Positions 43,315-52,632 of a DNA stretch of 64,000 nt are shown piece after piece (the stretch's first letter is position 1; every line of letters begins with the position of its first letter). The stretch is from Deltaproteobacteria bacterium (GTDB taxonomy: Bacteria > Myxococcota_A > Polyangia > Haliangiales > JADYYK01): positions 1-64,000 of the forward strand of contig JADYYK010000156.1 in assembly GCA_020853705.1 (NCBI GenBank). The letters are read 5' to 3'. Under the pieces are notes generated by a model. It had not been told where the DNA came from and searched no databases. It was given only the letters and a program-made list of their open reading frames with translations. The translations under genes were made by a program, and so were the position numbers.

Positions 43315-44636
43315 CGACGGCGCGGCGACGCGCCAGTCCCGCGGCGGTGTTCGGCGTCCTGTGCACGCTGGGGCCGGCGGGGTGCAGCTTCGATCCCAGC
43401 GGGCTGACCTCGCGCGCGGGTGATGGCGGCGGGCCCGGAGACGCGGCGGCGATGACCGACGGCGGGCGACTGCCGGACGGCGGCGCGCTCGACGATGGCG
43501 GACCGCGCGATGGCAGCCCGGGGCCGGACGCCGCGTGCGAGGGTGATCGCTATCCCTGGCTGTCGAACCTGGGGCGCTGTGACGTGCCCGAGGCCGGGCC
43601 GCGGCTGGATCTGGCCGGTGGCACCTGGCGCATCGACACCGCGACCGGCATGCTGCGCAACCCCGGCGGGCAGCTGTCCGCCCTGCCCGGCACCGCGCTG
43701 GTGACCCAGCTCGGGGGTGGCATGGTGCGCGTGACCTCGACCATCGGGGTCAACATCGCCGCCGGGACCCGGGTCGATGTCGTCGGCGCCTATCCGCTGA
43801 TCATCGTGGCGCGCGGTGACATCGCGGTGGACGGCCAGCTCGATGCCGGCGCGGTCGGTGCGCAGGCCGGCGCAGGCGGCCGCTCGGCGGTCGACTGTGC
43901 GACGCAGGCCGGCCGCGACGGTGAGGACTCGGTGGCCACCGCCAGCGGCGGCGCCGGCGGTGGCGGCGCGTCGTTCCAGGGTCAGGGTGGCAATGGCGGC
44001 GCGGGCCAGGCCGCGGGCGGGGGGGCGCGCGGCGTGCGGCCGGCGTCGTTCACGCCGGTGCCGCTGCGCGGTGGCTGTCCTGGCGGCGTCGGTGGTGCTT
44101 ACGACCAGGCGGCGCCCGACGCGGCCGCGGTTGGTGGCGCCGGCGGCGGCGGAGGTGGTGCGCTGCAGCTGTCGTCGGGCGGCAGCATCGTGACCGCCGG
44201 CGGCGGCTGGATCACGGTGTCGGGCGGCGGTGGACGCAACGGCGGCGTGCACAACGGCGGCGGCGGCGGCGGCTCGGGCGGCAGCCTGCTGCTGGAGGCG
44301 GCGACCGCGATCCGGACCAGCGGGACGCTGACCGCCAACGGCGGCGGCGGCGCCTCGGGTGGTGGCTCGTCGAGCTCGGACGGCGCCGCCGGCGCGGATG
44401 GCAGCGCCGACGGCGCGACCTCGGCGGGGGGCGGTGACTGCGGCCTGTTCTGTGACGGTGGACCGGGTGGCGCGGGCGGCGCCGGTGGTGCGCTGGATGG
44501 CTCGGGCGGCAGCGGCGGCAACGCCAGCGGCGGTGGTGCGGGGGGCGGCGGTGGGGTCGGTGTGATCGTGCTGCGCTCGCCGTCGATCCCGAACCTCGGG
44601 CTGCACAGCCCGGCGTCGACCCGGACGGGCCTTTAG
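43311..44636 (+). CDS. glycine-rich lipoprotein, copy 2
   Basis: 441 residues from GTG 43311, overlapping the stop of the preceding gene. Lipobox GPAGC, then CSFDPSGL. The same order of motifs as copy 1: PLIIVARGDIAVDGQLDAG, RGGCPGGVGG, LQLSSGGSIVTAGGGWITVSGGGG, SGGSLLLEAATAIRTSGTLTANGGG, and a final VGVIVLRSPSIPNLGLHSPA. The alignment covers the whole length, so the pair arose by tandem duplication. Function unknown; the Gly-rich repeats suggest an extended, sticky surface layer component. Confidence 0.82.
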   Translation: MTTARRRASPAAVFGVLCTLGPAGCSFDPSGLTSRAGDGGGPGDAAAMTDGGRLPDGGALDDGGPRDGSPGPDAACEGDRYPWLSNLGRCDVPEAGPRLDLAGGTWRIDTATGMLRNPGGQLSALPGTALVTQLGGGMVRVTSTIGVNIAAGTRVDVVGAYPLIIVARGDIAVDGQLDAGAVGAQAGAGGRSAVDCATQAGRDGEDSVATASGGAGGGGASFQGQGGNGGAGQAAGGGARGVRPASFTPVPLRGGCPGGVGGAYDQAAPDAAAVGGAGGGGGGALQLSSGGSIVTAGGGWITVSGGGGRNGGVHNGGGGGGSGGSLLLEAATAIRTSGTLTANGGGGASGGGSSSSDGAAGADGSADGATSAGGGDCGLFCDGGPGGAGGAGGALDGSGGSGGNASGGGAGGGGGVGVIVLRSPSIPNLGLHSPASTRTGL

Positions 44637-44655
44637 CGGTTGGCTCTGCGGCGGG

Positions 44656-46023
44656 CTACTTGACCGGCAGCACGCGCACCTGCGGGCTGAACCAGCCGTA
44701 CTTCTGCATGCGCTCGTAGAGGCCGCGGAAGTCCTCCCAGGTCACGTTCTCGGGGCGCGGGCCGACGCCGGTCCACTGCGTGGGGCGCTTCTGGCCGCGC
44801 GGCACCACCAGGGAGCCGACATAGTCGGCGCTCTTGTAGACCTTGTCGATCTCGGCGGCGAAGCCGGCGACGTCGGCGGCGCTGACCGCGCCGTTGGAGG
44901 TGGCCTGGTAGAACTGCACGGTGACGCGCACCGGGAAGCGGGGATCGCGCTCGATGGTGAGGCCGTCGAGCTCGGTGTAGGGGCCCAGCACCGGACCGTG
45001 GCCGAGCACGGCCTGCTCGACGTCCGACTCGCGCGGGGCGCTGCGGGTGGCTGGCGCGCTCTTGGCGGCCATCGTCGGCGCGGCCATCTCCATGTCGCCA
45101 CCGCTGGCGCCGCCACCGGCCAGATAGCTCGGCGTCTTCACCTTGAGCGGGACCTGGATCAGCATCAGGAGGTTGGCGTCGGCGCCCACGCTGGCGGCCG
45201 ACTCGCCGTTCGAGGTGGTGCCCTTGGCCTTGACGTCGCTGAGGCGCTCGGCGGTCAGCGGTGCGGCCTGGCCGCCCACGTTCATGAACAGCCGCTGGCC
45301 CCAGCTGGCGCCGCCGGTCACGGTGTCACGCGCGTTGTCGATGATGGTCATGCTGGTGCCCTGGCGGGTCACCAGCAGGGTCAGCACCGCGGGGTTCTGC
45401 GCATACGACTGGTAGTTGAAGATGACCGGCCAGAAGGTCGCCTTGCCCTGCCTGGGGATGGGCAGGAACGAGGCCTGGGCGCTGACCAGCGCGTGCGAGT
45501 CGCGCGGCGCCAGCAGGGTGCCACCCTTGATGGTGCCCTTGCCGGGCATGGTCATGAAGCGGCTCGGCGCGGCCAGGAACTGGCGCAGCGTGATGCTCTC
45601 GAGCTGGCCGCCCTTGCGCTGGTTGCCGACGCGGATGCGGATCTGGTCGAGCTTGACGTCGCCGGTCTTGTCCTCGAAGTTCGGGTTGCGGATGACCGGC
45701 ATCAGGGCGGTCTCGACGCCGCCACCGGGTGCCTCGGTCTGCACCTCGATGGTGACGTCCGAGATGTTGGGGCCGACCGACGAGCCCTCCCAGCGCCCGG
45801 TGTCCTCCCACAGCACATTGAGGATCTGCAGCCCCGCCTTGGCCGCCAGCTGCTGGGCCTCGCCGTCGTTGACCATGCTGGCGACATCCAGGACCACCTC
45901 GCGGTAGCTGCGTGCCGGGCTGGGCTGCACCTGCGCCAGCGCCTGCCCTGCCCCCAGCTGCCCGGCCAGCACCCCGGCCAGCGCCATCGCCCCCAGCTTC
46001 TTCGTCGTCCGCTGCCTGCTCAT
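44656..46023 (-). CDS. secreted protein of unknown function
   Basis: 455 residues from the ATG at 46023: MSRQRTTKKLGAMALAGVLAGQLGAGQALAQ is a good signal peptide. The mature protein contains several strand-rich blocks, e.g. SYREVVLDVASMVNDGEAQQLAAKAG, QLESITLRQFLAAPSRFMTMPGKGTIKGGTLL and FPVRVTVQFYQATSNGAVS. A Met/Ala/Ser-rich low-complexity stretch lies in the middle. The last residues include WTGVGPRPENVTWEDFRGLYERMQKYGWFSPQVR. No family recognised. It is divergent from the importer operon (204 bases between the starts), where no clear promoter is seen. Confidence 0.75.
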   Translation of the reverse strand: MSRQRTTKKLGAMALAGVLAGQLGAGQALAQVQPSPARSYREVVLDVASMVNDGEAQQLAAKAGLQILNVLWEDTGRWEGSSVGPNISDVTIEVQTEAPGGGVETALMPVIRNPNFEDKTGDVKLDQIRIRVGNQRKGGQLESITLRQFLAAPSRFMTMPGKGTIKGGTLLAPRDSHALVSAQASFLPIPRQGKATFWPVIFNYQSYAQNPAVLTLLVTRQGTSMTIIDNARDTVTGGASWGQRLFMNVGGQAAPLTAERLSDVKAKGTTSNGESAASVGADANLLMLIQVPLKVKTPSYLAGGGASGGDMEMAAPTMAAKSAPATRSAPRESDVEQAVLGHGPVLGPYTELDGLTIERDPRFPVRVTVQFYQATSNGAVSAADVAGFAAEIDKVYKSADYVGSLVVPRGQKRPTQWTGVGPRPENVTWEDFRGLYERMQKYGWFSPQVRVLPVK

Positions 46024-46227
46024 GAGCCGTCGGACGCGCGACCGGGGCGGTTCGGTCTCGGCCGGGTCGGCCAGATTCCCGAACAATCCCGCGTTGCCAA
46101 TCGCAACAGGCGTTGCTGGTGGAAACCGGCGCCCAGGGCGCGGCGCGGGAGACGACAGCCGCGCGCTCGTGATCATCAGGGGTTGTGTCGCGTCGCGGGT
46201 GGCCCCGCTCTTGCTGAACGGGCGGCC

Positions 46228-47304
46228 ATGGCGGACGTGGTTCTCGATGGCGTGGTCATGCGGTACGACGGTGGGCACCTGGCGCTGCCCAGGCTGGATC
46301 TGCACATCAGGTCGGGCGAGCTGTGCGTCCTGGTCGGCCCCTCGGGCTGCGGCAAGTCGACGACCCTGCGCCTGATCGCCGGCCTCGAGCAGCCCAGCGA
46401 GGGCGAGATCCGCATCGACGGCCGTCGCGTCAACGAGGTCGCCCCGTCGGACCGCGACATCGCCATGGTGTTCCAGAGCTACGCGCTGTACCCGCACATG
46501 ACGGTGCGCGAGAACCTGGCCTTCGGGCTCAAGATGCGCAAGACGCCAGCGGCCGAGATCGAGACCCGCGTCCGCGAGGCGGCCGAGCTGCTCGGGATCT
46601 CGGAGCTGCTGGCGCGCACGCCCAAGCAGCTGTCGGGCGGCCAGCGCCAGCGCGTCGCCATGGGGCGCGCCATCGTGCGCCGGCCCAAGGTGTTCCTGTT
46701 CGACGAGCCGCTGTCGAACCTGGACGCCCAGCTGCGCGGGCAGGTGCGGCGCGAGATCGGCGCGCTGTGTGCGCGGCTCGAGACCACGTCGGTGTACGTG
46801 ACCCACGACCAGGCCGAGGCGATGACGCTGGCCGACCGCATCGTGGTCATGCAGGGCGGCGTCATCCAGCAGGTCGGCACCCCGCTCGAGATCTATGACG
46901 CCCCGGCCAACGTCTTCGTGGCCACCTTCCTGGGCAGCCCGACCATGAACCTGGTCTCGGCCGAGCTGGCCGGCACCGAGCTGCGCGCACCCGGGCTCGC
47001 GGTGGGAGCCGATCTCGACCGCGTGCGCGCGCGCGGCAAGGTCGTGGTCGGCATCCGGCCACACCACCTCGCCGTGGGCGCGCCCGACGGCGCAGGCGCC
47101 ACCTTGCGCGGCCACGTGCGCGATCGCGAGCTGCACGGCGGCGAGGCCTTCGTGCACGTCGAGGCCGAGTGCGGCACCCTGCTGGTGCGCACCGAGGCGC
47201 ACGCCGCGCCGGCCAAGGGCACCTCCGTCGGGGTCACCGTGGATCCCGGCCACCTGCACCTGTTCGACGCCTCGACCGGGCTGCGCCTGGAGGCGGCTGC
47301 GTGA
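46228..47304 (+). CDS. sugar ABC transporter ATP-binding protein (MalK/UgpC type)
   Basis: 358 residues. Walker A GPSGCGKSTT, the Q-loop SYALYPHMTV, the ABC signature LSGGQRQRVAMG, Walker B FLFDEPLSNLDAQLR and the H-loop THDQAEAM are all present. The last 110 residues form the regulatory/OB domain typical of MalK-group proteins (GIRPHHLAVG). It should energise the importer encoded by the next three genes. Its stop overlaps the start of the binding protein gene (GTGA). The substrate is most likely a di- or oligosaccharide, but no gene nearby shows which. Confidence 0.93.
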   Translation: MADVVLDGVVMRYDGGHLALPRLDLHIRSGELCVLVGPSGCGKSTTLRLIAGLEQPSEGEIRIDGRRVNEVAPSDRDIAMVFQSYALYPHMTVRENLAFGLKMRKTPAAEIETRVREAAELLGISELLARTPKQLSGGQRQRVAMGRAIVRRPKVFLFDEPLSNLDAQLRGQVRREIGALCARLETTSVYVTHDQAEAMTLADRIVVMQGGVIQQVGTPLEIYDAPANVFVATFLGSPTMNLVSAELAGTELRAPGLAVGADLDRVRARGKVVVGIRPHHLAVGAPDGAGATLRGHVRDRELHGGEAFVHVEAECGTLLVRTEAHAAPAKGTSVGVTVDPGHLHLFDASTGLRLEAAA

Positions 47305-48509
47305 AGCGGCTGGCATGCCTGCTGCTGGCGGCGCTGGCCCTGGCGGCCTCGAGCTGCGGTGACGAGCGCGGCGCGCGCATCGTGCTGTGGCACTCGTACC
47401 GCGGCGCCGAGCGCGACGCGCTGCAGGCCGCGGCCGAGCGCTGGAACGCCCGGGCACGCGGCGCTGGCGAGCCGCAGCTGCGCCTGGTCGCGGTGCCCTA
47501 CGAGGCCATGGTCGACAAGATCTCGGCCGCGGTGCCCAACGGCAACGGGCCCGACCTGTTCATCTTCGCGCACGATCGCATCGGCACCTGGGCCGAGGCC
47601 GGGGTCATCGAGCCCATCTCGTACTGGGTCGACGACGCCACCGCGGACCGCTATCTGCCCCAGGCGCTGGCCGCGCTGGCCTACCGCGAGCGCCTGTATG
47701 GCCTGCCCCTGGCGGTCAAGTGCACCGCGCTGTTCTATCGCAAGAGCAGCGTGCCCACGCCGCCCGCGACCACCGACGAGCTCCTGACCATGGGACGCGC
47801 GCTGACCCGGGCCGGCCACTTCGGCCTCGGCTACGAGGTGCACAAGCTGTACTTCCACGCCGCCTGGCTGCATGGCTTCGGCGGGCAGGTGCTGGATCCC
47901 AGCGGGCGGGTCGACATCGCGACCCCGGCGGCGGCGGCGGCGGCGGACTTCGCGCGCACGCTGGCGGGGCCGGGCGGGATCGTGCCCGCCGAGCCGTCGC
48001 CCGCGCTGCTGTCGTCGCTGTTCAATGACGGCAAGCTGGCCATGGTGATCTCGGGGCCGTGGTTCGTGGACGAGATCGCCAAGGGGGTCGACTATGGCAT
48101 CGCGCCGCTGCCCGTGGTCAGCGCGACCGGGCTGCCGGCGGCGCCGTACCTGGGGGTCGAGGGCGTGCTGGTGTCGGCGCGGGCGCACGACAAGCGCGCG
48201 GCGTACCGCATCGCGGCGGCGCTGACGGACGACGCCTCGGCCATCGCGCGGGCGCGCGCGGCGCGGCAGATCGTGCCCAACCTGGCCGCCTATCGCGATC
48301 CCGAGGTCGCGCGTGATCCGGTGGTGTCGGCCTTCCGCGGCGCCGCCGAGCGGGCGCGCGCGATGCCGTCGGATCCGGCCATGGGGTCGATCTGGTCGGC
48401 CTATGACCGCGCGCTCGAGAAGGTCGTCGTGCTGGGCGAGCGAGCCCCGGGCGCGCTGTCGGCCGCGCACGGCGAGGCCGAGCGCTACGCTCGCGCACCG
48501 GCGCGATGA
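47301..48509 (+). CDS. sugar ABC transporter substrate-binding lipoprotein
   Basis: 402 residues from GTG 47301. Signal peptide and lipobox ASSC (Cys about residue 19). The mature protein has the two-lobe solute-binding fold of family 1: IVLWHSYRGAERDALQAAAERWNAR, PNGNGPDLFIFAHDRIGTWAEAGVIEPI, and the VISGPWFVDEIAKGVDYGIAPLP hinge segment. The same order of pieces is seen in maltose-binding protein. Overlaps on both sides with the ATPase and permease genes. The ligand is not evident; the aromatic residues of the binding cleft (WHSYR, WF) fit a sugar. Confidence 0.9.
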   Translation: MKRLACLLLAALALAASSCGDERGARIVLWHSYRGAERDALQAAAERWNARARGAGEPQLRLVAVPYEAMVDKISAAVPNGNGPDLFIFAHDRIGTWAEAGVIEPISYWVDDATADRYLPQALAALAYRERLYGLPLAVKCTALFYRKSSVPTPPATTDELLTMGRALTRAGHFGLGYEVHKLYFHAAWLHGFGGQVLDPSGRVDIATPAAAAAADFARTLAGPGGIVPAEPSPALLSSLFNDGKLAMVISGPWFVDEIAKGVDYGIAPLPVVSATGLPAAPYLGVEGVLVSARAHDKRAAYRIAAALTDDASAIARARAARQIVPNLAAYRDPEVARDPVVSAFRGAAERARAMPSDPAMGSIWSAYDRALEKVVVLGERAPGALSAAHGEAERYARAPAR

Positions 48510-50323
48510 CGACCCCCGAGCCCACAGCCAGGCGGCGCCCACGCACGGCGCTGCTGACTACGCTGGCCGCCCTGCTCTGCGGGCTGGCGCTGGCCGGCCT
48601 CGGCTTCGTGCGCGCGCGCAACGCCGGCGCCGAGCGGCAGTCGCGGGCCATCGCGGTCGCCGAGGCCGAGCAGCTGGTGGCCGAGATCGCGAGCGCCGCG
48701 CACAAGGGCGGAGCGCGCGCGGCGCTGGCCCGTCTGGAGGCGCTGCGGGCCGCGCTGCGCGCCAGCGATCGCATCGACCTGCTCGAGCTCCTGCCCAGCG
48801 CGGGACGACCGTTCCTGCGTCGCTACGCGCTGCTGGCCACGCTGCAGGGCGGCAGCGCGGGCGCCGGGACGCCGGCGGCGAGCCCGGCCGGGGCCAGCCC
48901 GCGCAAGAGCGCCCACGATCTGGCCGAGCGCGCGCGCAGCCTGGGTCACGGTGTGGCCCAGCTCGTCGATCCCGACGCGCCGTCGGCTGATGAGGCCGCG
49001 GCGACGCCCGGGAGCCCGGCCGCGCCGACGGCGCCGACGCCCACGCACAGCCGCGCCGGGCGTGACGGCAGCGGCGGCCCCACCGTGCGCGCCGCCGCGC
49101 TGAGCGGCAGCTACGCCCTGGTCATCGAGCGCCTGCCCGCGGTCGGCCCAGCCGCCCTGCCCGGCGGCACCCTGCTCATCTGCGCGCTGCTGGCGCTGGC
49201 CATCGCGCTGCTGGCTGGCCTGGTGCTGTCGCCGCGGGTGGCCGCGCTGGTCGGCGCCATCGCCGCCGCCGCCGCCATCGCCTGGACCGCGCGCGCCGGT
49301 GCGCGGGCCGTCGGCATCCCCGAGGCCGAGACCGCGCGGGTGCTGGGCGCGGTCGGCGCGCTGGCCGCACTGGCCATCGGCGTCCTGGCCGCGCGCGGCA
49401 GCTTCGCGCGCGCCCTGGCGGCGCTGCGCGCGCACCGCGTGGCCTACATCTACCTGCTGCCGGCGGCCGCCACCACGCTGCTGCTGGTCGGGGTGCCCTT
49501 CGCGGTCGGCCTCGCGCTGGGCTTCTTCGATCACGCGCACGGGCGCTACGACTTCGTCGGCATCGACAACTTCGTCGAGATCCTGTCCGGCGGTGGCCAC
49601 CCCTTCGGCGATCCGCTCAACTTCTGGTTCACCCTCGGCGTCACCCTGCTGTGGACGTTCGTCAACGTCATCCTGCACGTCGGCATCGGCCTCGGGCTGG
49701 CGCTCTTGCTGTCGCGCCCCAAGCTGCGCATGCGCGGCCTTTACCGCGTGCTGCTGGTGCTGCCCTGGGCGGTGCCCAACTACATCACGGCGCTGATCTG
49801 GCGCGGCATGTTCCAGCAGCACCACGGCGCGGTGAACTCGCTGCTGGGCGCGCTCGGGCTGTCGAAGGTGGCCTGGTTCTCGTCGTTCTCGGCCGCCTTC
49901 AGCGCCAACGTGGTCACCAACACCTGGCTCGGCTTCCCCTTCATGATGGTGGTGTCGATGGGCGCGCTGGCGGCCATCCCCAAGGAGCTCTACGAGGCCG
50001 CCGCGGTCGACGGCGCCAGCCGCTTCACCACGTTCTCGCGCATCACCATGCCGCTGCTCGGGCCGGCGCTGATGCCAGCGGTGATCCTGGGCTCGATCTG
50101 GACCTTCAACATGTTCAACGTGATCTACCTGGTCAGCGAGGGCCGCCCTGGTGGCGCCACCGACATCCTGGTCACCGAGGCCTATCGCTGGGCCTTCGAG
50201 CGCGGCGATCGCTACGGCCTGGCCGCCGCCTACGCGACGCTGATCTTCATCGTGCTGGCGGTCTACACCTTGCTGGCCAACCGTGGCGCGCGTCGCCGCG
50301 AGGCCATGCTGGAGCGCTCGTGA
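48506..50323 (+). CDS. sugar ABC transporter permease (MalF type) with long N-terminal insert
   Basis: 605 residues, longer than E. coli MalF (514). The first membrane helix (about 15-35) is followed by about 170 residues not seen in standard MalF: a helical part (AVAEAEQLVAEIASAAHKGGARAALARLEALRAAL), an Ala/Pro linker and a second hydrophobic stretch near 215-275. The classical permease part follows with about six helices and the EAA loop (KELYEAAAVDGASRFTTF). This insert would be periplasmic or membrane-associated, and could sense or bind the ligand. Overlaps with the binding-protein gene (ATGA) and the next permease gene (GTGA). Confidence 0.88.
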   Translation: MTTPEPTARRRPRTALLTTLAALLCGLALAGLGFVRARNAGAERQSRAIAVAEAEQLVAEIASAAHKGGARAALARLEALRAALRASDRIDLLELLPSAGRPFLRRYALLATLQGGSAGAGTPAASPAGASPRKSAHDLAERARSLGHGVAQLVDPDAPSADEAAATPGSPAAPTAPTPTHSRAGRDGSGGPTVRAAALSGSYALVIERLPAVGPAALPGGTLLICALLALAIALLAGLVLSPRVAALVGAIAAAAAIAWTARAGARAVGIPEAETARVLGAVGALAALAIGVLAARGSFARALAALRAHRVAYIYLLPAAATTLLLVGVPFAVGLALGFFDHAHGRYDFVGIDNFVEILSGGGHPFGDPLNFWFTLGVTLLWTFVNVILHVGIGLGLALLLSRPKLRMRGLYRVLLVLPWAVPNYITALIWRGMFQQHHGAVNSLLGALGLSKVAWFSSFSAAFSANVVTNTWLGFPFMMVVSMGALAAIPKELYEAAAVDGASRFTTFSRITMPLLGPALMPAVILGSIWTFNMFNVIYLVSEGRPGGATDILVTEAYRWAFERGDRYGLAAAYATLIFIVLAVYTLLANRGARRREAMLERS

Positions 50324-51171
50324 AGCCACCCTCGCTCGCGTCGCGCATCGCCGGCCACCTGGTGCTGGTGCTGGCGTGCGCCTTCGCCGTCTACCCGGTG
50401 CTGCTGGTGCTCAAGAAGGCGCTGTCGCCCGGGCAGCAGTTCGACCTGTCGCTGTCGCCCATCCCGACCTCGATCACGCTGTCGCATTTCGGCGACGTCA
50501 TCGGCGCCACCGATCCCGGCAGCGGGCACTGGCTGTTCGGTCGCCAGCTCGCCAACAGCCTGCTGGTCGCCGGGCTGACCACCATCCTCGGCGTCACGGC
50601 GTCGTGCACCGCGGCGTATGCGCTGTCGCGCCACCGCTTCCCGGGCCGGCGCAGCAGCATGGGCGCCTTCCTGGCGGTGCAGATGTTCCCGGCCACGCTG
50701 CTGCTCATCCCGCTGTACGTGCTGCTCGATCGGCTGGGCCTCCTGAATCAGCTTCTGGGCTTGACGCTGGTCTACTCGACCACCGCGATCCCGTTCTGTG
50801 TGTGGACGCTGAAGGGCTACTTCGACACCCTGCCGCGCGAGCTCGAGGAGGCCGCGCGCATCGACGGCGCGGGCCCGTTTGGCGTGTTCTTCCGGGTCGT
50901 GCTGCCGCTGTCACGCCCGGCCATCGCGGTCACCGCGCTGTTCTCGTTCATGACCGCGTGGAATGAGTTCATCCTGGCCGGGACCTTCATGAGCCGGCAG
51001 GAGTCGTTCACGCTGCCGGTGCTCATCCACCAGTACATCGGGCAGCACGACGCCGAGTGGGGCCACTTCGCCGCGGGCGCGATCCTGGTGTCGCTGCCGG
51101 TGATGGCGCTGTTCTACGCCCTGCAACGCCACCTGGTGAGCGGCCTCACGGCGGGTGGCGTGAAGGGCTGA
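50320..51171 (+). CDS. sugar ABC transporter permease (MalG type)
   Basis: 283 residues starting at GTG 50320. Six membrane helices and the MalG-type EAA loop (LEEAARIDGAGPFGVFFRVVLP), which contacts the ATPase. The N-terminus is short, as normal. It closes the four-gene importer, in which every junction overlaps by 4 bases, so the four subunits are made in step. No hydrolase or regulator gene is in the operon. A strong promoter for the next gene starts 11 bases after the stop. Confidence 0.92.
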   Translation: MKPPSLASRIAGHLVLVLACAFAVYPVLLVLKKALSPGQQFDLSLSPIPTSITLSHFGDVIGATDPGSGHWLFGRQLANSLLVAGLTTILGVTASCTAAYALSRHRFPGRRSSMGAFLAVQMFPATLLLIPLYVLLDRLGLLNQLLGLTLVYSTTAIPFCVWTLKGYFDTLPRELEEAARIDGAGPFGVFFRVVLPLSRPAIAVTALFSFMTAWNEFILAGTFMSRQESFTLPVLIHQYIGQHDAEWGHFAAGAILVSLPVMALFYALQRHLVSGLTAGGVKG

Positions 51172-51181
51172 AGAAGCTGAA

Positions 51182-51210
51182 TTGACAGGGTTACTACCCG
51201 CGGCTACTCT
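51182..51210 (+). promoter_or_regulatory. strong sigma-70 promoter
   Basis: Consensus -35 TTGACA (51182-51187), exact 17-base spacer and TACTCT (51205-51210). It lies 38 bases before the TTG start codon at 51249. Confidence 0.6.
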
Positions 51211-51248
51211 CCAACCTCTCGCGAACCGACACCCCCGGAGGAACTGCG

Positions 51249-52508
51249 TTGGCAGACGAAAAGAAGGCCGGCGGAATGAAGGATATCAAGGACCTCAAGG
51301 CGCGCCTCGGGCTCGCCAAGGGGGCAGGAGCCGCCGCGCCGGCTCCCGCGCCGGGCGCTGGTTCTGGCCCCGCACCTGTGCTGCCGGCTCCGCAGGGTGC
51401 TCGCCCCGTGCTGCCACCGCCGATGGGTGGTCGTGGTGGTGCGGTGCCACCGCCTCCCGGGTTCGCGCCCGCGCAGCCGGAGCCCGAGCCCGAGCCGCCG
51501 CCCATCGATGCCCGCCATGATCCGTTCGGGGCCATGGCGCAGCAGGCGCGCGCGCAGGCGGTGGCGCAGCCGCAGATCATCGTGCCGGGGTTCGATGACG
51601 GCAAGCCGATCGAGAAGGTGCAGAAGACCAGCACTGGCAAGATCCTGCTGCTGGTCGGCATCTCGATCGTGCCGCTGGTGATCGGTCTGATGGTCGGGCA
51701 GGTGGTGCAGAAGAACAAGGAGTGGAACCAGACCGTCAGCGACGGCAAGAAGATCTTCGAGACGCTGGCCAAGTTCGACGTGAAGATCAACCAGCTCGGC
51801 GAGGTGCTCAAGGCCAAGCGTGGTGGCGACGGCCGCATGGCGGTGCAGCCCGACGACGAGGCCTTCAACAACCAGCTCGACAACTTCAAGATCGACGACA
51901 AGGATCTCGCCGATCTGAAGAAGATCATCATCAACTCGAACTACCGCAACCTGGAGCAGCCCACGGTCGACGCCATCATGAGCTACTACCTGGCGCTCAA
52001 TCAGGTGCTGGTCAACGTGCAGGATCACGTCAAGGCGACCAAGAACGACCTCAAGTTCCTGCAGAAGCGCACCGAGAAGCTGAAGGATCAGACCAAGTAC
52101 GCGGCCTTCTTCCGCAAGCAGCCCGAGGGTCAGGCGGGGCCGCCCTTCCTCGAGCTGGTGCAGCTGGCCGATCCGGTGTGCACGCCCGAGGAGTTCGAGA
52201 AGGACAAGTGCTTCACCAAGCCCGGCCTGTCGTGGAACTACCGCATGGATGCCGGGCTGACGACCTCGAAGCTGCCCTTCGCCAACACCATGGACGCGGT
52301 CGGTCCCGAGGTCCTGCTGGGCGTGTCCGACAGCCGGCTGTTCTCGCAGCTGAAGATTGGCACCGAGCCGCAGATCGCGGCCGAGCAGTTCGTGCGCCGC
52401 CTGAACAAGATCGACCAGCAGTACCAGGCCCTGGCCGAGCTGCAGGAGCGCATCAAGAACGTCTACAACAAGGTCGAGAAGCAGAAGAAGAAGCGCTTCG
52501 CGTTTTAG
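51249..52508 (+). CDS. Pro-rich single-pass membrane protein of unknown function
   Basis: 419 residues starting at TTG 51249, with GGAGG 7 bases before it. The N-terminus (ADEKKAGGMKDIKDLKARLGLAKG) is charged; residues about 25-115 are Pro/Ala/Gly-rich. One membrane helix follows (TGKILLLVGISIVPLVIGLMVGQVV) at about 128-150, and then about 270 Lys-rich residues with long helices (DLKKIIINSNYRNLEQPTVDAI and KATKNDLKFLQKRTEKLKDQTKYAAFF) that should lie in the periplasm. Two cysteines (CTPEEFEKDKC) may form a disulfide. It ends with a Lys-rich KQKKKRFAF. Family unknown. The promoter suggests high expression. Confidence 0.75.
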   Translation: MADEKKAGGMKDIKDLKARLGLAKGAGAAAPAPAPGAGSGPAPVLPAPQGARPVLPPPMGGRGGAVPPPPGFAPAQPEPEPEPPPIDARHDPFGAMAQQARAQAVAQPQIIVPGFDDGKPIEKVQKTSTGKILLLVGISIVPLVIGLMVGQVVQKNKEWNQTVSDGKKIFETLAKFDVKINQLGEVLKAKRGGDGRMAVQPDDEAFNNQLDNFKIDDKDLADLKKIIINSNYRNLEQPTVDAIMSYYLALNQVLVNVQDHVKATKNDLKFLQKRTEKLKDQTKYAAFFRKQPEGQAGPPFLELVQLADPVCTPEEFEKDKCFTKPGLSWNYRMDAGLTTSKLPFANTMDAVGPEVLLGVSDSRLFSQLKIGTEPQIAAEQFVRRLNKIDQQYQALAELQERIKNVYNKVEKQKKKRFAF

Positions 52509-52509
52509 C

Positions 52510-52533
52510 CTCCGTCTCCGTCTCCGTCTCCGG
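52510..52533. repeat. 4-copy CTCCGN hexanucleotide array
   Basis: Three CTCCGT units and one CTCCGG follow the TAG at 52506-52508 directly. It is the same unit as at 10096. Confidence 0.85.
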
Positions 52534-52556
52534 CCCTGGCGCCCCACGCCAGGGCC
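52532..52556 (+). terminator. perfect 10-bp terminator-like hairpin
   Basis: GGCCCTGGCG (52532-52541) pairs perfectly with CGCCAGGGCC (52547-52556) around a 5-base loop. It lies 23 bases past the stop codon. It lacks a clear T-run. Confidence 0.6.
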
Positions 52557-52632
52557 AGCGTCGTTTCGGCGTGCGGCCCATCACAACCCGCGGCTTTTCG
52601 CCGTGCGGCGCGCGCTGTGTTACCGTGCGCTC

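Noticed and set aside
42600..44560. Mycobacterial PE-PGRS-like proteins
   Set aside because: The Gly-rich composition is similar, but there is no PE domain and the ordered motifs are different.
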